A stretch of DNA of 64,000 nt from Paracoccus seriniphilus (GCF_028553745.1 NZ_CP067131.1:372001-436000); one strand, 5' to 3'. Counted from the stretch's first letter, positions 18,418 to 27,829 are shown. Numbers and translations are program-made. Notes: generated from the sequence alone by a model not told the origin.

Positions 18418-19395
18418 ATGAAAATCTTTCAATCGACCGAAGCCGTGATCGCCATGGTGCTGGTGCTGGTCATGATCATTATCGGACTGGTCAATCCCGC
18501 CTTCTGGGGGGTCAGCAATCTGTTCAGCCTGGCGAAATCCAATGTCGTGATCGGCATCATGGCGCTTGGCGTCCTGCTGATCATGATCTCGGGCGGCATT
18601 GACGTATCCTTCCCCGCCATCGCGGTGGCGGCACTGTATATCACCGTGCGCACGATGGTGGCGCTGGAATACGACGGGGTGCTGCTGCCCTTCATCGCGG
18701 CTGCCGTGATCGGGCTGGCGCTGGGGGCCGTGAATGCGCTGATCATCGACCGGTTCAAGATGATACCATTGATCGTGACGCTTGGGACGGCCTCGATCAT
18801 TCGCGGTCTGGTGCTGGGGCTGTTGGGCACCTCGATCGTCAATATCAACAAGATGCCCAGGGAACTGATCGAATTCGGCAAGCAGGACCTTGTCAGCGTC
18901 ACCGCCCCGAATGGTGCGACCGCAGGTCTGACGGCAATGATCCTAGTCTATCTGGGGATCGCCATCGCCGTCCATCTGATGTTGAAATACACGATGATGG
19001 GGCGGTCGATCTATGCCTATGGCGGCGATCCGGAATCCGCCCGACGCGCGGGGATCAACACCCGGCGCACGATATTCGTTGTCTATTGCACGGCAGGGCT
19101 GTTGGCAGGCTTTGCCGGATTGATGCACAGCGCCATGATCTGGCAGGCCAACCCGCGCGATTTCATCGGGCTGGAACTGGACGTGATCGCCGCGGTCGTC
19201 CTGGGCGGGGCTTCGATCTTCGGTGGCCGTGGTTCGGTTCTGGGGACAATGATCGGGGTTTTCACACTGGTCATGGTGAAGAACTCGCTGATCCTGATGA
19301 AAGTCGACACCACCTGGCAACGGGTTGTTGTCGGTCTGATCATCATTGCCGCAACCGCCATCACCGCATGGCGCGACCGCAAGAAACTGGTCTGA
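18418..19395 (+). CDS. CUT2-type ABC importer permease 1
   Basis: This 325-residue integral membrane permease is of the RbsC/LsrC/XylH family with about ten hydrophobic segments. Landmarks are MISGGIDVSFPAIAVAAL near residue 57, YGGDPESARRAGINTRRTIF and VVLGGASIFGGRGSVLGTMI. It forms the channel with the second permease encoded 13 bases downstream. Confidence 0.9.
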   Translation: MKIFQSTEAVIAMVLVLVMIIIGLVNPAFWGVSNLFSLAKSNVVIGIMALGVLLIMISGGIDVSFPAIAVAALYITVRTMVALEYDGVLLPFIAAAVIGLALGAVNALIIDRFKMIPLIVTLGTASIIRGLVLGLLGTSIVNINKMPRELIEFGKQDLVSVTAPNGATAGLTAMILVYLGIAIAVHLMLKYTMMGRSIYAYGGDPESARRAGINTRRTIFVVYCTAGLLAGFAGLMHSAMIWQANPRDFIGLELDVIAAVVLGGASIFGGRGSVLGTMIGVFTLVMVKNSLILMKVDTTWQRVVVGLIIIAATAITAWRDRKKLV

Positions 19396-19408
19396 GGGGA
19401 ATATAGCC

Positions 19409-20419
19409 ATGAGCACGAAAACCGAAACACCCCCCTTCCTGCGCCGCATTCTGGGTCAGGACGCCGCCATCGCCCAGTTGGTGGTCATCACGGCGCTGAT
19501 CTTCCTGGCCATGACGGTGCTGAATTCCGGCAAGTTTCTCAGCTATTACAATTTTGAATCCATGAGCTACCTGATGCCCGAACTGGGCATCCTATGTGTC
19601 GCGATGATGATTGCGATGCTGACCGGCGGGATCGATCTGTCGATCGTTGCCATCGCCAATCTGGCCGCAATCACCGCAGGGCTGTATTTCCGCAATCCCG
19701 TCGTCGCCGAGGCCATCGGATCGGGCGGGGCGATGCCGGTCCTCCATACCGTTGCCGGTGTCCTCATCGCGCTGATGGTCGGTCTGGCGGCCGGCGTTCT
19801 GAACGGCGTGCTGATTTCGCGCCTGCGCATCATTCCGATCCTGGCGACGCTGGGAACCGGACAGGTCTTTGGCGGGCTGGCACTGGTGCTGACCGGCGGG
19901 CCTGCGATTGTCGGCTATCCGCAGACCTGGAACTGGATCGGAACCGGCAAGATACTGGGTCTGGCGACACCTTTCTGGATCATGATCGTCGTGGGAAGCA
20001 TTGTCGCAATCCTGCTGCGCCGGACCAATCTGGGCGTCAACCTGATGCTGATCGGAACCAATGCCCGCGCCGCACTGTTTGCCGGCATCCGCAGTGGCCG
20101 GATGATCCTTTACAGCTATGCACTGTCGGGTGTGCTGGCCGCCATTGCGGGAATACTGCTGTCGGGGCGCACCAATTCGGCCAAGGCGGATTTCGGATCA
20201 TCCTATCTGCTTCAGGCAGTGCTGATCGCGGTGCTGGGCGGCACCAATCCTGCGGGGGGCAAGGGTCGGGTGCTGGGCGTGCTGCTGGCGCTGCTGGCTT
20301 TGACCTTCCTGTCCTCGGGGCTGCAGATGATGCGCGTGTCGAATTTCATGATTGATGCCGTCTGGGGCGGGTTTCTGGTTCTGGTCATTGCAATCAACTA
20401 TCTGAGGTCCTCGAAATGA
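19409..20419 (+). CDS. CUT2-type ABC importer permease 2
   Basis: This 336-residue permease is homologous to its neighbour. Landmarks are LTGGIDLSIVAIANLAAITA, IGTNARAALFAGIRSGRMIL and LIAVLGGTNPAGGKGRVLGV. The ATG at 19409 follows GAGGGGAAT and is chosen over an upstream in-frame ATG at 19346 that lies inside permease 1. The stop overlaps the next gene's start by 4 bases, linking transporter and enzymes in one operon. Confidence 0.9.
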   Translation: MSTKTETPPFLRRILGQDAAIAQLVVITALIFLAMTVLNSGKFLSYYNFESMSYLMPELGILCVAMMIAMLTGGIDLSIVAIANLAAITAGLYFRNPVVAEAIGSGGAMPVLHTVAGVLIALMVGLAAGVLNGVLISRLRIIPILATLGTGQVFGGLALVLTGGPAIVGYPQTWNWIGTGKILGLATPFWIMIVVGSIVAILLRRTNLGVNLMLIGTNARAALFAGIRSGRMILYSYALSGVLAAIAGILLSGRTNSAKADFGSSYLLQAVLIAVLGGTNPAGGKGRVLGVLLALLALTFLSSGLQMMRVSNFMIDAVWGGFLVLVIAINYLRSSK

Positions 20420-21528
20420 CCGATATCTTTCCCGACACGACTTTGCCGCTGTCACCGGACCTGTTCCCGACGGGCTGGACAAGGGTTCTAGCCGAAAACG
20501 CCGCTTTCAGGATCGAGGCCTTCCGTTTCCCGACCGGCGTCGAGGGGCTGAAAGTCACCAATCGTCGCGGCATGATCACCGTTCTGCCATATCTGGGACA
20601 GATGATCTGGGACGCGGAATTCGATGGCCGGTCGCTCGCCATGGGCAATGCCTTTGCCGCGCCGCGCCATGGGGCCTCGATCCTGGAAACCTATGGCGCC
20701 TTTGCCTATCACGCCGGCCTCTTGCGCAATGGCACCCCCGGTCCCGAGGATAGCCATGCACTGCATGGCGAAATGCCGGTGGCGGCAATGGACAGCGCCT
20801 GTCTGTTGCTGGGGCAGGATGATGCTGGCAACTTTGTCGAGATCAGCGGCCAGGTTGAATATGTCATGGGTTTTGGTGCCCATTACATGGCGCGGCCCCG
20901 GATCAGACTGCGCGCAGACAGCGGGTTGATAGATGTCGAGATGCAGGTCGAAAACCTGTCCGCGCATCCGATGGAACTGATGTATATGCTGCACGCAAAT
21001 TTCGATTTCGTGGCAGATGCCCGCATCCATCAACCTGCCCCCTTCAGCCCGACGCACACGCAGGTGCGCAAGGCCATTCCCGGCCATGTCACGCCTTCGG
21101 CTGAATTTCTGGCCCTGTTGGATGACCTGGCCGAAAACCCCGCCCGCATGGCCCAACTGTCCGAGCCCGATCTGTATGCACCCGAGCAGGTCTTTTACAT
21201 CAAGGGTCTGGGCGTGGACGGTCAGGATCGGACCCGTCTGGCGATGGAACTTCCAGAAGGCGGTGCCTTCAGCGTCGAATATGCCCCGCAGGATCTGCCT
21301 CATTGCGTGCGCTGGATCCTGAACGACGGAGATGCGCAGGTGGCCGCCTTTGCCCTGCCCTCGACCTGTGAACCCGAGGGCTATACGGCGGAAAAGGCCA
21401 AGGGCCATGTCAGGATGCTGGCTCCGGGCGAGGTCGCGCGTTTCCCGGTGACCCTGGGCTATCTTGGCGCGCATGAGGCCCCGGCTGTCCTTGATGAAAT
21501 CGCCAGGCTGGATAAGGGAGAAAGCTGA
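20416..21528 (+). CDS. DUF4432 aldose-1-epimerase-like protein, DeoX/DeoM type mutarotase
   Basis: This 370-residue protein resembles the DUF4432 group of galactose-mutarotase-fold proteins. Landmarks are VLPYLGQMIWDAEFDGRSLA, HGEMPVAAMDSACLLLGQDD and MELMYMLHANFDFV. The protein encoded next to the deoxyribose kinase and permease in Salmonella (deoQKPX) belongs to this type. It would equilibrate the anomers or ring forms of the imported sugar before phosphorylation. It overlaps the permease by 4 bases and the kinase gene by one. Confidence 0.75.
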   Translation: MTDIFPDTTLPLSPDLFPTGWTRVLAENAAFRIEAFRFPTGVEGLKVTNRRGMITVLPYLGQMIWDAEFDGRSLAMGNAFAAPRHGASILETYGAFAYHAGLLRNGTPGPEDSHALHGEMPVAAMDSACLLLGQDDAGNFVEISGQVEYVMGFGAHYMARPRIRLRADSGLIDVEMQVENLSAHPMELMYMLHANFDFVADARIHQPAPFSPTHTQVRKAIPGHVTPSAEFLALLDDLAENPARMAQLSEPDLYAPEQVFYIKGLGVDGQDRTRLAMELPEGGAFSVEYAPQDLPHCVRWILNDGDAQVAAFALPSTCEPEGYTAEKAKGHVRMLAPGEVARFPVTLGYLGAHEAPAVLDEIARLDKGES

Positions 21529-22478
21529 TGACCCAAGGCAAGACCGGACGGATCGCGGTGGTCGGCTCGAATATGGTTGATCTGGTGACCTATACAAACC
21601 GGATGCCCGCGCCGGGTGAAACGCTCGAAGCGCCCAGTTTCGAAATGGGCTGCGGCGGCAAAGGCGCCAATCAGGCGGTGGCTGCCGCGCTGCTTGGTTC
21701 GACAGTCGGCATGGTGACCAAGGTCGGCGACGATATGTTCGCCGACAACACCATTCGCAATTTCAGGGATCACGGCGTCGATACCACCCATGTCGTGAAG
21801 GTGGCGGGAATGACCTCGGGCGTGGCCCCGATCTTCGTGGAACCTTCCGGTGAGAATTCGATCCTGATCGTCAAGGGGGCCAATGCCACATTGTCGCCCG
21901 CGGATGTCGATGCCGCAGAGGATATGCTGTCACAGGCCGACCTGATCCTGATGCAACTGGAAATACCGCTGGAAACCGTGCGCCACACCGTCCGACGCGC
22001 CGCGCAATGGGGTGTCAGGACCATCCTGAACCCGGCCCCCGCCTCGCCCGATCTGCGGGTCGAGGATCTGCGCGATCTCAGCTTTCTGGTGCCCAACGAA
22101 AGCGAGCTTGCCCTGCTGTCGGGCATGCCCACCGACAGCGAGGACCAGATTACAAGCGCGGCCCGCAGCCTGATTGCCAAGGGCATCGGCAATGTCATCG
22201 TCACCCTGGGCGGTCGCGGCGCGCGCTGGATCACCGCAGAGCGCCTTGTGCCGGTCCCGGCGCTGACGGTCTCTCCGGTCGATACGACCGGTGCGGGAGA
22301 TGCCTTTATCGGTGCCTTTGCGCATTTCCTGGCCGCCACGGGCGAAACCGAAACCGCCCTGAACAAGGCCGCGCGATATGCCGCCCTTTCGGTCACCCGC
22401 CGGGGCACACAGAAATCCTATGCAACCGCGGAAGAGTTTGACAGCTTCTGCGCGACACAGACCGCATCAGCGGATTGA
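21528..22478 (+). CDS. deoK: Ribokinase/deoxyribokinase (PfkB family)
   Basis: This 316-residue PfkB-family kinase has the N-terminal GSNMVDLVTYTNRMPAPGE and GCGGKGANQAVAAALLG. The C-terminal DTTGAGDAFIGAFAHFL carries the catalytic Asp and anion hole. It phosphorylates the 5-hydroxyl of ribose or 2-deoxyribose. The next gene encodes deoxyribose-phosphate aldolase, so 2-deoxyribose-5-phosphate is the expected product and DeoK the preferred name. Ribose cannot be excluded from sequence alone. Confidence 0.82.
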   Translation: MTQGKTGRIAVVGSNMVDLVTYTNRMPAPGETLEAPSFEMGCGGKGANQAVAAALLGSTVGMVTKVGDDMFADNTIRNFRDHGVDTTHVVKVAGMTSGVAPIFVEPSGENSILIVKGANATLSPADVDAAEDMLSQADLILMQLEIPLETVRHTVRRAAQWGVRTILNPAPASPDLRVEDLRDLSFLVPNESELALLSGMPTDSEDQITSAARSLIAKGIGNVIVTLGGRGARWITAERLVPVPALTVSPVDTTGAGDAFIGAFAHFLAATGETETALNKAARYAALSVTRRGTQKSYATAEEFDSFCATQTASAD

Positions 22479-22488
22479 GAGGAACGCC

Positions 22489-23448
22489 ATGTCAGATCAT
22501 ACGGCACGCAATCCGGGCACCGCACTGCTGCGCGAGAGCTTTGAGGATGTCTGCGTCAACCGCACTGCCGCCGAACGCCGCGCAGCGGTCATTTCCTCGG
22601 GGCGCACGGTCAAGAAACAATATCAGGCCGCCTGGTTGCTGCGGGCAATCCAATGCATCGACCTGACCACCCTTGCCGGGGATGACACGCCCGGCCGGGT
22701 CCGGCGGCTCTGCGCCAAGGCACGCCAGCCTGTGCGCGCCGATCTTCTGGAGGCGATGGAGGTGCAGGATATCGGCCTGACCACCGGCGCGATCTGTGTC
22801 TATCCGACCATGGTGCGCCATGCGGTTCAGGCGTTGGACGGTTCGGGGATTCCCGTGGCCTCGGTCGCGACGGGTTTTCCGGCCGGGCTGACACCCTTCC
22901 CGCAACGGCTGGCCGAAATCACCTATGCGGTCGAGGAAGGCGCGGCGGAAATCGACATTGTCATCACCCGCGAACATGTATTGCTGGGAAACTGGCAGGC
23001 ACTTTACGATGAACTGCGCGCCATGCGCGAGGCCTGCGGCGAGGCGCATATGAAGGCCATTCTAGCCACCGGCGAGTTGGGCACCCTGACAAATGTCTAT
23101 CGTGCTTCTATGGTGGCCATGCAGGCGGGATCGGATTTCATCAAGACATCGACCGGCAAGGAAGCCGAGAATGCCACACTGCCCGTGTCGCTGACCATGT
23201 TGCGCGCCATCCGCGACTACGGAGAACAGACCGGCCACCGTGTCGGCTTCAAGCCTGCAGGCGGACTGCGCACGGCCAAGGATGCGATGGCGTGGCTGGC
23301 CCTGATGAAAGAGGAACTGGGTGCGCCATGGCTGCGTCCCGACCTGTTCCGCATCGGCGCGTCATCGCTGCTTGCCGATATCGAGCGCCAACTCGAACAT
23401 CACGTTACCGGCCGCTACGCCAGCGCCGACCACCACGCTCTGAGCTGA
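22489..23448 (+). CDS. deoC: Deoxyribose-phosphate aldolase
   Basis: This 319-residue class I aldolase splits 2-deoxyribose-5-phosphate into glyceraldehyde-3-phosphate and acetaldehyde. The Schiff-base Lys219 lies in DFIKTSTGK and the assisting Lys255 in VGFKPAGG. GLTTGAICVYPTMVRHAV is the N-terminal family landmark. It is longer than E. coli DeoC because of an approximately 45-residue N-terminal extension, as in many alphaproteobacteria. ATG 22489 follows GAGAGGAACGCC. The downstream aldehyde dehydrogenase can remove the acetaldehyde. Confidence 0.93.
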   Translation: MSDHTARNPGTALLRESFEDVCVNRTAAERRAAVISSGRTVKKQYQAAWLLRAIQCIDLTTLAGDDTPGRVRRLCAKARQPVRADLLEAMEVQDIGLTTGAICVYPTMVRHAVQALDGSGIPVASVATGFPAGLTPFPQRLAEITYAVEEGAAEIDIVITREHVLLGNWQALYDELRAMREACGEAHMKAILATGELGTLTNVYRASMVAMQAGSDFIKTSTGKEAENATLPVSLTMLRAIRDYGEQTGHRVGFKPAGGLRTAKDAMAWLALMKEELGAPWLRPDLFRIGASSLLADIERQLEHHVTGRYASADHHALS

Positions 23449-23458
23449 GGCAGACCCG

Positions 23459-25840
23459 ATGAACATCAAGGACATCATGGATTCCATGGAATACGGACCC
23501 GCGCCCGAGGATCAAGGCAGTGCACAGGCCTGGCTGGAGGCACATGACCGCCGCCTGGGCCATTTCATTGACGGCCAGTTCCAGGGTGCCGCACAGGCCG
23601 ATATCGCGGTCGAGAACCCGGCCACGGGCGAAACACTGGCCCATATCCCGCAGGCTGGTCATGACGAGGTCGACGCCGCGGTCAAGGCCGCCAAGAATGC
23701 CTTTGGCCAATGGTCGCGAAAATCCGGCTATGAGCGCAGCCAGTATCTCTATGCCATTGCGCGCGGGCTGCAGAAACGCGAGCGGCTGTTTTCGGTTCTG
23801 GAAACGCTGGACAATGGCAAGGCCATCCGCGAAAGCCGCAATGCCGATATTCCGCTGGCCATCCGGCATTTCTATCATCACGCCGGATGGGCGGCGATGG
23901 CCGAAAGCGAATTCGCCGGGCAGCAGCCCCTGGGCGTCTGCGGCCAGATCATCCCGTGGAACTTTCCGCTGTTGATGCTGGCATGGAAAATCGCGCCCGC
24001 ATTGGCCGCCGGGAATACCGTGGTGCTGAAACCGGCGGATCTGACGCCGCTGACGGCTGTGGCCTTTGCCGAATTGCTGGTCGAAATCGGCCTGCCCAAA
24101 GGTGTGGTGAACATCGTGCAGGGCGGCGGGGACACCGGGGCCATGATCGTACGCCATCCCGACATCGCCAAGATCGCCTTCACCGGATCGACGGCGGTCG
24201 GACGCGACATCCGACGCGCCACGGCGGGCTCGGGGAAACGTCTGACGCTGGAACTTGGCGGCAAATCTCCCTTTGTGATCTGCGCGGATGCCGATCTGGA
24301 TGCAGCGGTCGAAGGCGTTGTCGAAGGTGTCTGGTTCAATCAGGGCGAGGTCTGCTGCGCCGGTTCGCGCCTGCTGATCCAGGAAGGCATTGCCGAGCGT
24401 TTCCTGAACAAGCTGCGCGCGCGGATGCAGAAGATCCGCGTTGGCAGTCCGCTGGACAAATCCACCGATATGGGTGCAATCGTTTCGGCACGTCAGAAGT
24501 CCCGAATTCAAGGATTGCTGGACAACGCCGCCGGTGAAGGCATCCGGTTGGAGCAATCCTCCTGCCCTCTGCCGGAACAGGGCCATTTCGTCACGCCAGG
24601 TTTCTTTGCCGATGCACAGCCCGCGGCCGAGATTTCCCAGGTCGAAATCTTCGGTCCGATTGCCGTGACGACCAGCTTTCGCACCATTGATGAGGCTGTG
24701 GAGCTGGCCAACAACACCGGCTATGGGCTTTCGGCCTCGATCTGGTCGGAAAACATCAATGCTGCCACCGAACTGGCCGCGCGGATCAAAGCAGGTGTGG
24801 TCTGGATCAACGCCACGAACATCTTTGATGCCAATGCGCCCTTTGGCGGCGTCAAGGAAAGCGGCTATGGGCGTGAAGGCGCGCGCGAGGGCATGGCCTC
24901 TTATCTGGAACCGGTTCCCGCATCGCGCAGCAAACCGGTGAAGCCGGTCGAGGCAGATCTGTCCCCGACGCGACTGGGCGAAGGCACCCCCGAAGGCCAG
25001 ATCGACCGGACGATGAAAAACTATATCGGCGGCAAGCAGGCCCGCCCCGATGGCGGTTCCAGCTATGTCATCCGTGATCACAAGGGCCGTCCGCTGGGTC
25101 TGGCCCCGCTTTCGGGGCGCAAGGACATCCGAAATGCCGTCGAGGCCGCGCGCAAGGCCGGGTCATGGTCCAGCAATGCCCATGGCCGCGCGCAGGTGCT
25201 GTTCTTTCTGGCCGAGAATATCGCCGCGCGCAGTGCAGAACTGATCAGCTTGCTGCAGAACATGACCGGCACCGGGAAATCGGAAGCCGGGGGCGAGGTG
25301 CAGAAGCTTCTTGAACGCTGCTTCTATTACGCTGGACTGGCAGACAAGGATGACGGCGCCATTCATGCCACCAAGCCACGACATCTGACCCTGTCACTCA
25401 AGGAACCGGTCGGCGTCGCAGGCGTTCTGGCCCCCGACAATTCGCCGCTTCTGGGATTGATGTCGCTGATCCTGCCGCTGATCGCAGCGGGCAACAGGGT
25501 GGTTGCGGTGCCCTCGCCCGCTCACGCGCTGATTGCGCAGAGCCTCTACCAGATATTCGATACGTCGGATCTGCCTGCTGGAGTGGTCAATCTGGTCAGC
25601 GGTGACCGCGATGTGCTGGCGCAGACATTGGCGGAACATGATGCCGTGGACCTGTTGTGGTATCACGGTTCGGCCAAGGGCGCGGCCGCAGTCGAAGCAG
25701 CTTCCGCCGGAAACCTGAAACAGGTCTGGACCAATGGTGGGTTCGCAACCGACTGGTTCGATGATGCCGAGGCAAGGGGCCGTCACTGGATGGCGCGCGC
25801 AACCCAGATCAAGACGATCTGGGTGCCCTATGGTGCCTGA
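23459..25840 (+). CDS. Tandem aldehyde dehydrogenase with inactive truncated second domain
   Basis: This 793-residue protein has two ALDH modules. Residues about 30-480 form a complete NAD(P)-dependent dehydrogenase, with Glu265 in LELGGKSP and catalytic Cys299 in FNQGEVCCAGSR. Residues about 518-793 resemble the N-terminal NAD-binding half of a second ALDH (NYIGGKQARPDGG, KEPVGVAGVLAPDNSPLLGL). That half has no ELGGK glutamate and no catalytic cysteine. With deoC upstream it probably oxidises acetaldehyde to acetate. The second module may serve in oligomerisation or channelling. Its 3' end overlaps the convergent glycerate kinase gene by 13 bases. Confidence 0.88.
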   Translation: MNIKDIMDSMEYGPAPEDQGSAQAWLEAHDRRLGHFIDGQFQGAAQADIAVENPATGETLAHIPQAGHDEVDAAVKAAKNAFGQWSRKSGYERSQYLYAIARGLQKRERLFSVLETLDNGKAIRESRNADIPLAIRHFYHHAGWAAMAESEFAGQQPLGVCGQIIPWNFPLLMLAWKIAPALAAGNTVVLKPADLTPLTAVAFAELLVEIGLPKGVVNIVQGGGDTGAMIVRHPDIAKIAFTGSTAVGRDIRRATAGSGKRLTLELGGKSPFVICADADLDAAVEGVVEGVWFNQGEVCCAGSRLLIQEGIAERFLNKLRARMQKIRVGSPLDKSTDMGAIVSARQKSRIQGLLDNAAGEGIRLEQSSCPLPEQGHFVTPGFFADAQPAAEISQVEIFGPIAVTTSFRTIDEAVELANNTGYGLSASIWSENINAATELAARIKAGVVWINATNIFDANAPFGGVKESGYGREGAREGMASYLEPVPASRSKPVKPVEADLSPTRLGEGTPEGQIDRTMKNYIGGKQARPDGGSSYVIRDHKGRPLGLAPLSGRKDIRNAVEAARKAGSWSSNAHGRAQVLFFLAENIAARSAELISLLQNMTGTGKSEAGGEVQKLLERCFYYAGLADKDDGAIHATKPRHLTLSLKEPVGVAGVLAPDNSPLLGLMSLILPLIAAGNRVVAVPSPAHALIAQSLYQIFDTSDLPAGVVNLVSGDRDVLAQTLAEHDAVDLLWYHGSAKGAAAVEAASAGNLKQVWTNGGFATDWFDDAEARGRHWMARATQIKTIWVPYGA

Positions 25841-27138
25841 ACAATTTCCTGGTCCTGAGGCTGCGGCGGCAGGATCAGGATGGCCCGGAAATCATTGACA
25901 TTTGTCAGCGTCGGGCCGGTCACGATCTGGCCGCCGACGCTGGCAAAGAAGCCATGCGCATCATTGTCGTCAAGCGCTGAACGTGCATCAATGCCTTGAC
26001 TTGCAGCCTGCGCCAACGTTCCGGGTCCGGCAATCGCCCCGGCAACCTCGGCTGCGCCATCGACTCCGTCGGTATCGCAGGCCAGAACATGAATATGCGG
26101 ATGCCCCTGCAGGGCCAATGCCGCGGCCAGCACGAATTCGGCATTGGGGCCGCCACTGCCTGACCCGCTGCGGGTGACGGTCAGTTCACCACCCGACAAC
26201 ATGAGAACCGGCGGATTTTCAGCTGTCATCGTCGCAGCAATCTGGATGGCCTGCTCTACCTGCGCCGCCGCGACGTCGCGGGCCTCACCTTCGATCTGAT
26301 CACCCAGAAAGCGCAAATCAATCCCGGCCTGCTCTGCCGCCTTTGCCGCTGCCGCGATGGATTGTGCGGGCGCGGCAACGATCACGCTGCGGGCCTGGGC
26401 CAGCCGTGGATCATCCGTCTTCACGACACCGCTTTTCCCTTGCGCCAGCGCATTTCGCGCCGCTTCAGGCAAAGGAATGCTCCAACGCTCGGCAATCGCG
26501 AGCGCCGAGGCCGCATCGCTGTCATCCCCGACCGTGGGCCCCGATGCAATCATCGCCGGATCATCGCCGGGCACATCCGACATCAGCAGCGACAGCATGG
26601 GGGCAGGATATGCCGCAGCTGCAAGCTGGCCTCCCTTGACCCGGCTGAGATGCTTGCGCAGCAGGTTCATCTGCGAAATCGGTGCGCCAGACGCCAGAAG
26701 TGCATCATTCACCGCACTTTTCTGTTTCAGATCAAGGCCAAAGGCCGGCGCGCACAGCAGGGCCGAACCACCGCCCGATATCAGCGCCAGGACCAGATCC
26801 TCCGGTCCCAGCCCCTGCAACAAATCCAGCATTTCAGCCGAGGCGTTCAGGCCGGCCTGATCCGGCACCGGATGTGCAGCCTCGACGATGCGTATCCCCT
26901 GACAGGGGCGCGCATAGCCATAGCGGGTAATCACCAGCCCTTCACAGGGGCCATAATGGGCCTCGACGGCCTCGGCCATGCGGGCGCTGGCCTTGCCCGC
27001 GCCGATCACGATCAATCGCCCCTTGGGACGTGGCGGCAGATGCGCAGGAACCACCCGCATCGGGTCCGCCACCGCGACCGCCATGTCGAACAATCCGCGC
27101 AGAAACCCATCCGGACCCGGTGCAACCTGCTGCGTCAC
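25828..27138 (-). CDS. Glycerate 2-kinase, GckA/TtuD (MOFRL) family
   Basis: This 436-residue kinase converts D-glycerate to 2-phosphoglycerate. Landmarks are RLIVIGAGKASARMAEAVE, LISGGGSALLCAPA, SDVPGDDPAMIASGPTVGD and the C-terminal SGGELTVTRSGSGSGGPNAE. I chose the GTG at 27138, preceded by GGGGTGA and 4 bases after the isomerase stop. The longer frame to 27255 would run far into the isomerase gene. Its place behind an MGH1-like glycosidase and a mannose-type isomerase suggests that it uses glycerate released from a glycosylglycerate. Confidence 0.88.
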   Translation of the reverse strand: MTQQVAPGPDGFLRGLFDMAVAVADPMRVVPAHLPPRPKGRLIVIGAGKASARMAEAVEAHYGPCEGLVITRYGYARPCQGIRIVEAAHPVPDQAGLNASAEMLDLLQGLGPEDLVLALISGGGSALLCAPAFGLDLKQKSAVNDALLASGAPISQMNLLRKHLSRVKGGQLAAAAYPAPMLSLLMSDVPGDDPAMIASGPTVGDDSDAASALAIAERWSIPLPEAARNALAQGKSGVVKTDDPRLAQARSVIVAAPAQSIAAAAKAAEQAGIDLRFLGDQIEGEARDVAAAQVEQAIQIAATMTAENPPVLMLSGGELTVTRSGSGSGGPNAEFVLAAALALQGHPHIHVLACDTDGVDGAAEVAGAIAGPGTLAQAASQGIDARSALDDNDAHGFFASVGGQIVTGPTLTNVNDFRAILILPPQPQDQEIVQAP

Positions 27139-27142
27139 GCGA

Positions 27143-27829
27143 TCACCCCAGCATCCGTGCGTAATCGCTGACCAGAAGATGCGTCGGCTCCTCGTCCTCT
27201 TCGATCGAGGAAAACCGGCCGATGGGTTCGCGGAAGATATTGTCCGTCTCGTCATCGTTCACGGTGGAAACCTCGCCGATCAGCACATCGCCACCCTCGC
27301 CCCAGAAGGCATGCCAGTCGCCAGGTCGCAGGGTCACGCTTTCGCCCGGAGCCAGTTTCAGCTTCTCTCCCGCCGCGTAATCATGCGCGATACCATCGCA
27401 CCAGACACGCCCGCCGCGATCCTCGGCAAAATTGCCGTGATCGTCGCTGCCATACAGTTCGATCACCAGGGTCGCACCGCCCCGATTGATGATGTCCTCG
27501 GCCTTGATGACATGGGTATGCATCGGGGACAGCTGATCCTGACGCGAAATCAGTAGCTTCTCGGCATAGCACATGCCGGTGCCCTTTTGCAGATCGGACA
27601 ACAGCCCGTTGCGCAGGGTGAACAGGAACAGCCCCATTTCATCGAAGTTTCCGGCACCGTAATCGGTGATGTCCCAGCCACAGCGCGCGTCGATGACGTG
27701 ACGCGCCTGCGAGGCACGGGCGCGGAATTCCTCGGGCGTCCAGCGGGCGAAGGGGGGCAGGACAAAGCCGTACTCGCGGATCATCTGATCTGCTTCGGCC
27801 ATGATGCTGTTGATGCGGGAACGTTTCAT
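27143..27829 (-). CDS. D-lyxose/D-mannose isomerase (Lyx_isomer cupin family)
   Basis: This 228-residue cupin enzyme belongs to the D-lyxose ketol-isomerase family (B. subtilis YdaE type), whose members also interconvert D-mannose and D-fructose. Metal ligands are visible in SPMHTHVIKAED, in VIELYG and in GDWHAFWGE. The start at 27829 overlaps the glycosidase stop by 4 bases (ATGA). A longer frame to 28060 lies inside the glycosidase gene and is rejected. In this operon it would convert released mannose to fructose. Confidence 0.85.
   Translation of the reverse strand: MKRSRINSIMAEADQMIREYGFVLPPFARWTPEEFRARASQARHVIDARCGWDITDYGAGNFDEMGLFLFTLRNGLLSDLQKGTGMCYAEKLLISRQDQLSPMHTHVIKAEDIINRGGATLVIELYGSDDHGNFAEDRGGRVWCDGIAHDYAAGEKLKLAPGESVTLRPGDWHAFWGEGGDVLIGEVSTVNDDETDNIFREPIGRFSSIEEDEEPTHLLVSDYARMLG

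Noticed and set aside
20416..21528. The DUF4432 protein as a GalM galactose mutarotase for the galactoside cluster
   Set aside because: It lies within the deoxyribose-type operon with a 4-base overlap, far from the galactoside genes, and the DUF4432 subgroup differs from GalM.
23405..25081. A 558-codon open frame on the - strand under the aldehyde dehydrogenase gene
   Set aside because: It is an antisense shadow; the + strand frame contains the catalytic Cys and Glu motifs.
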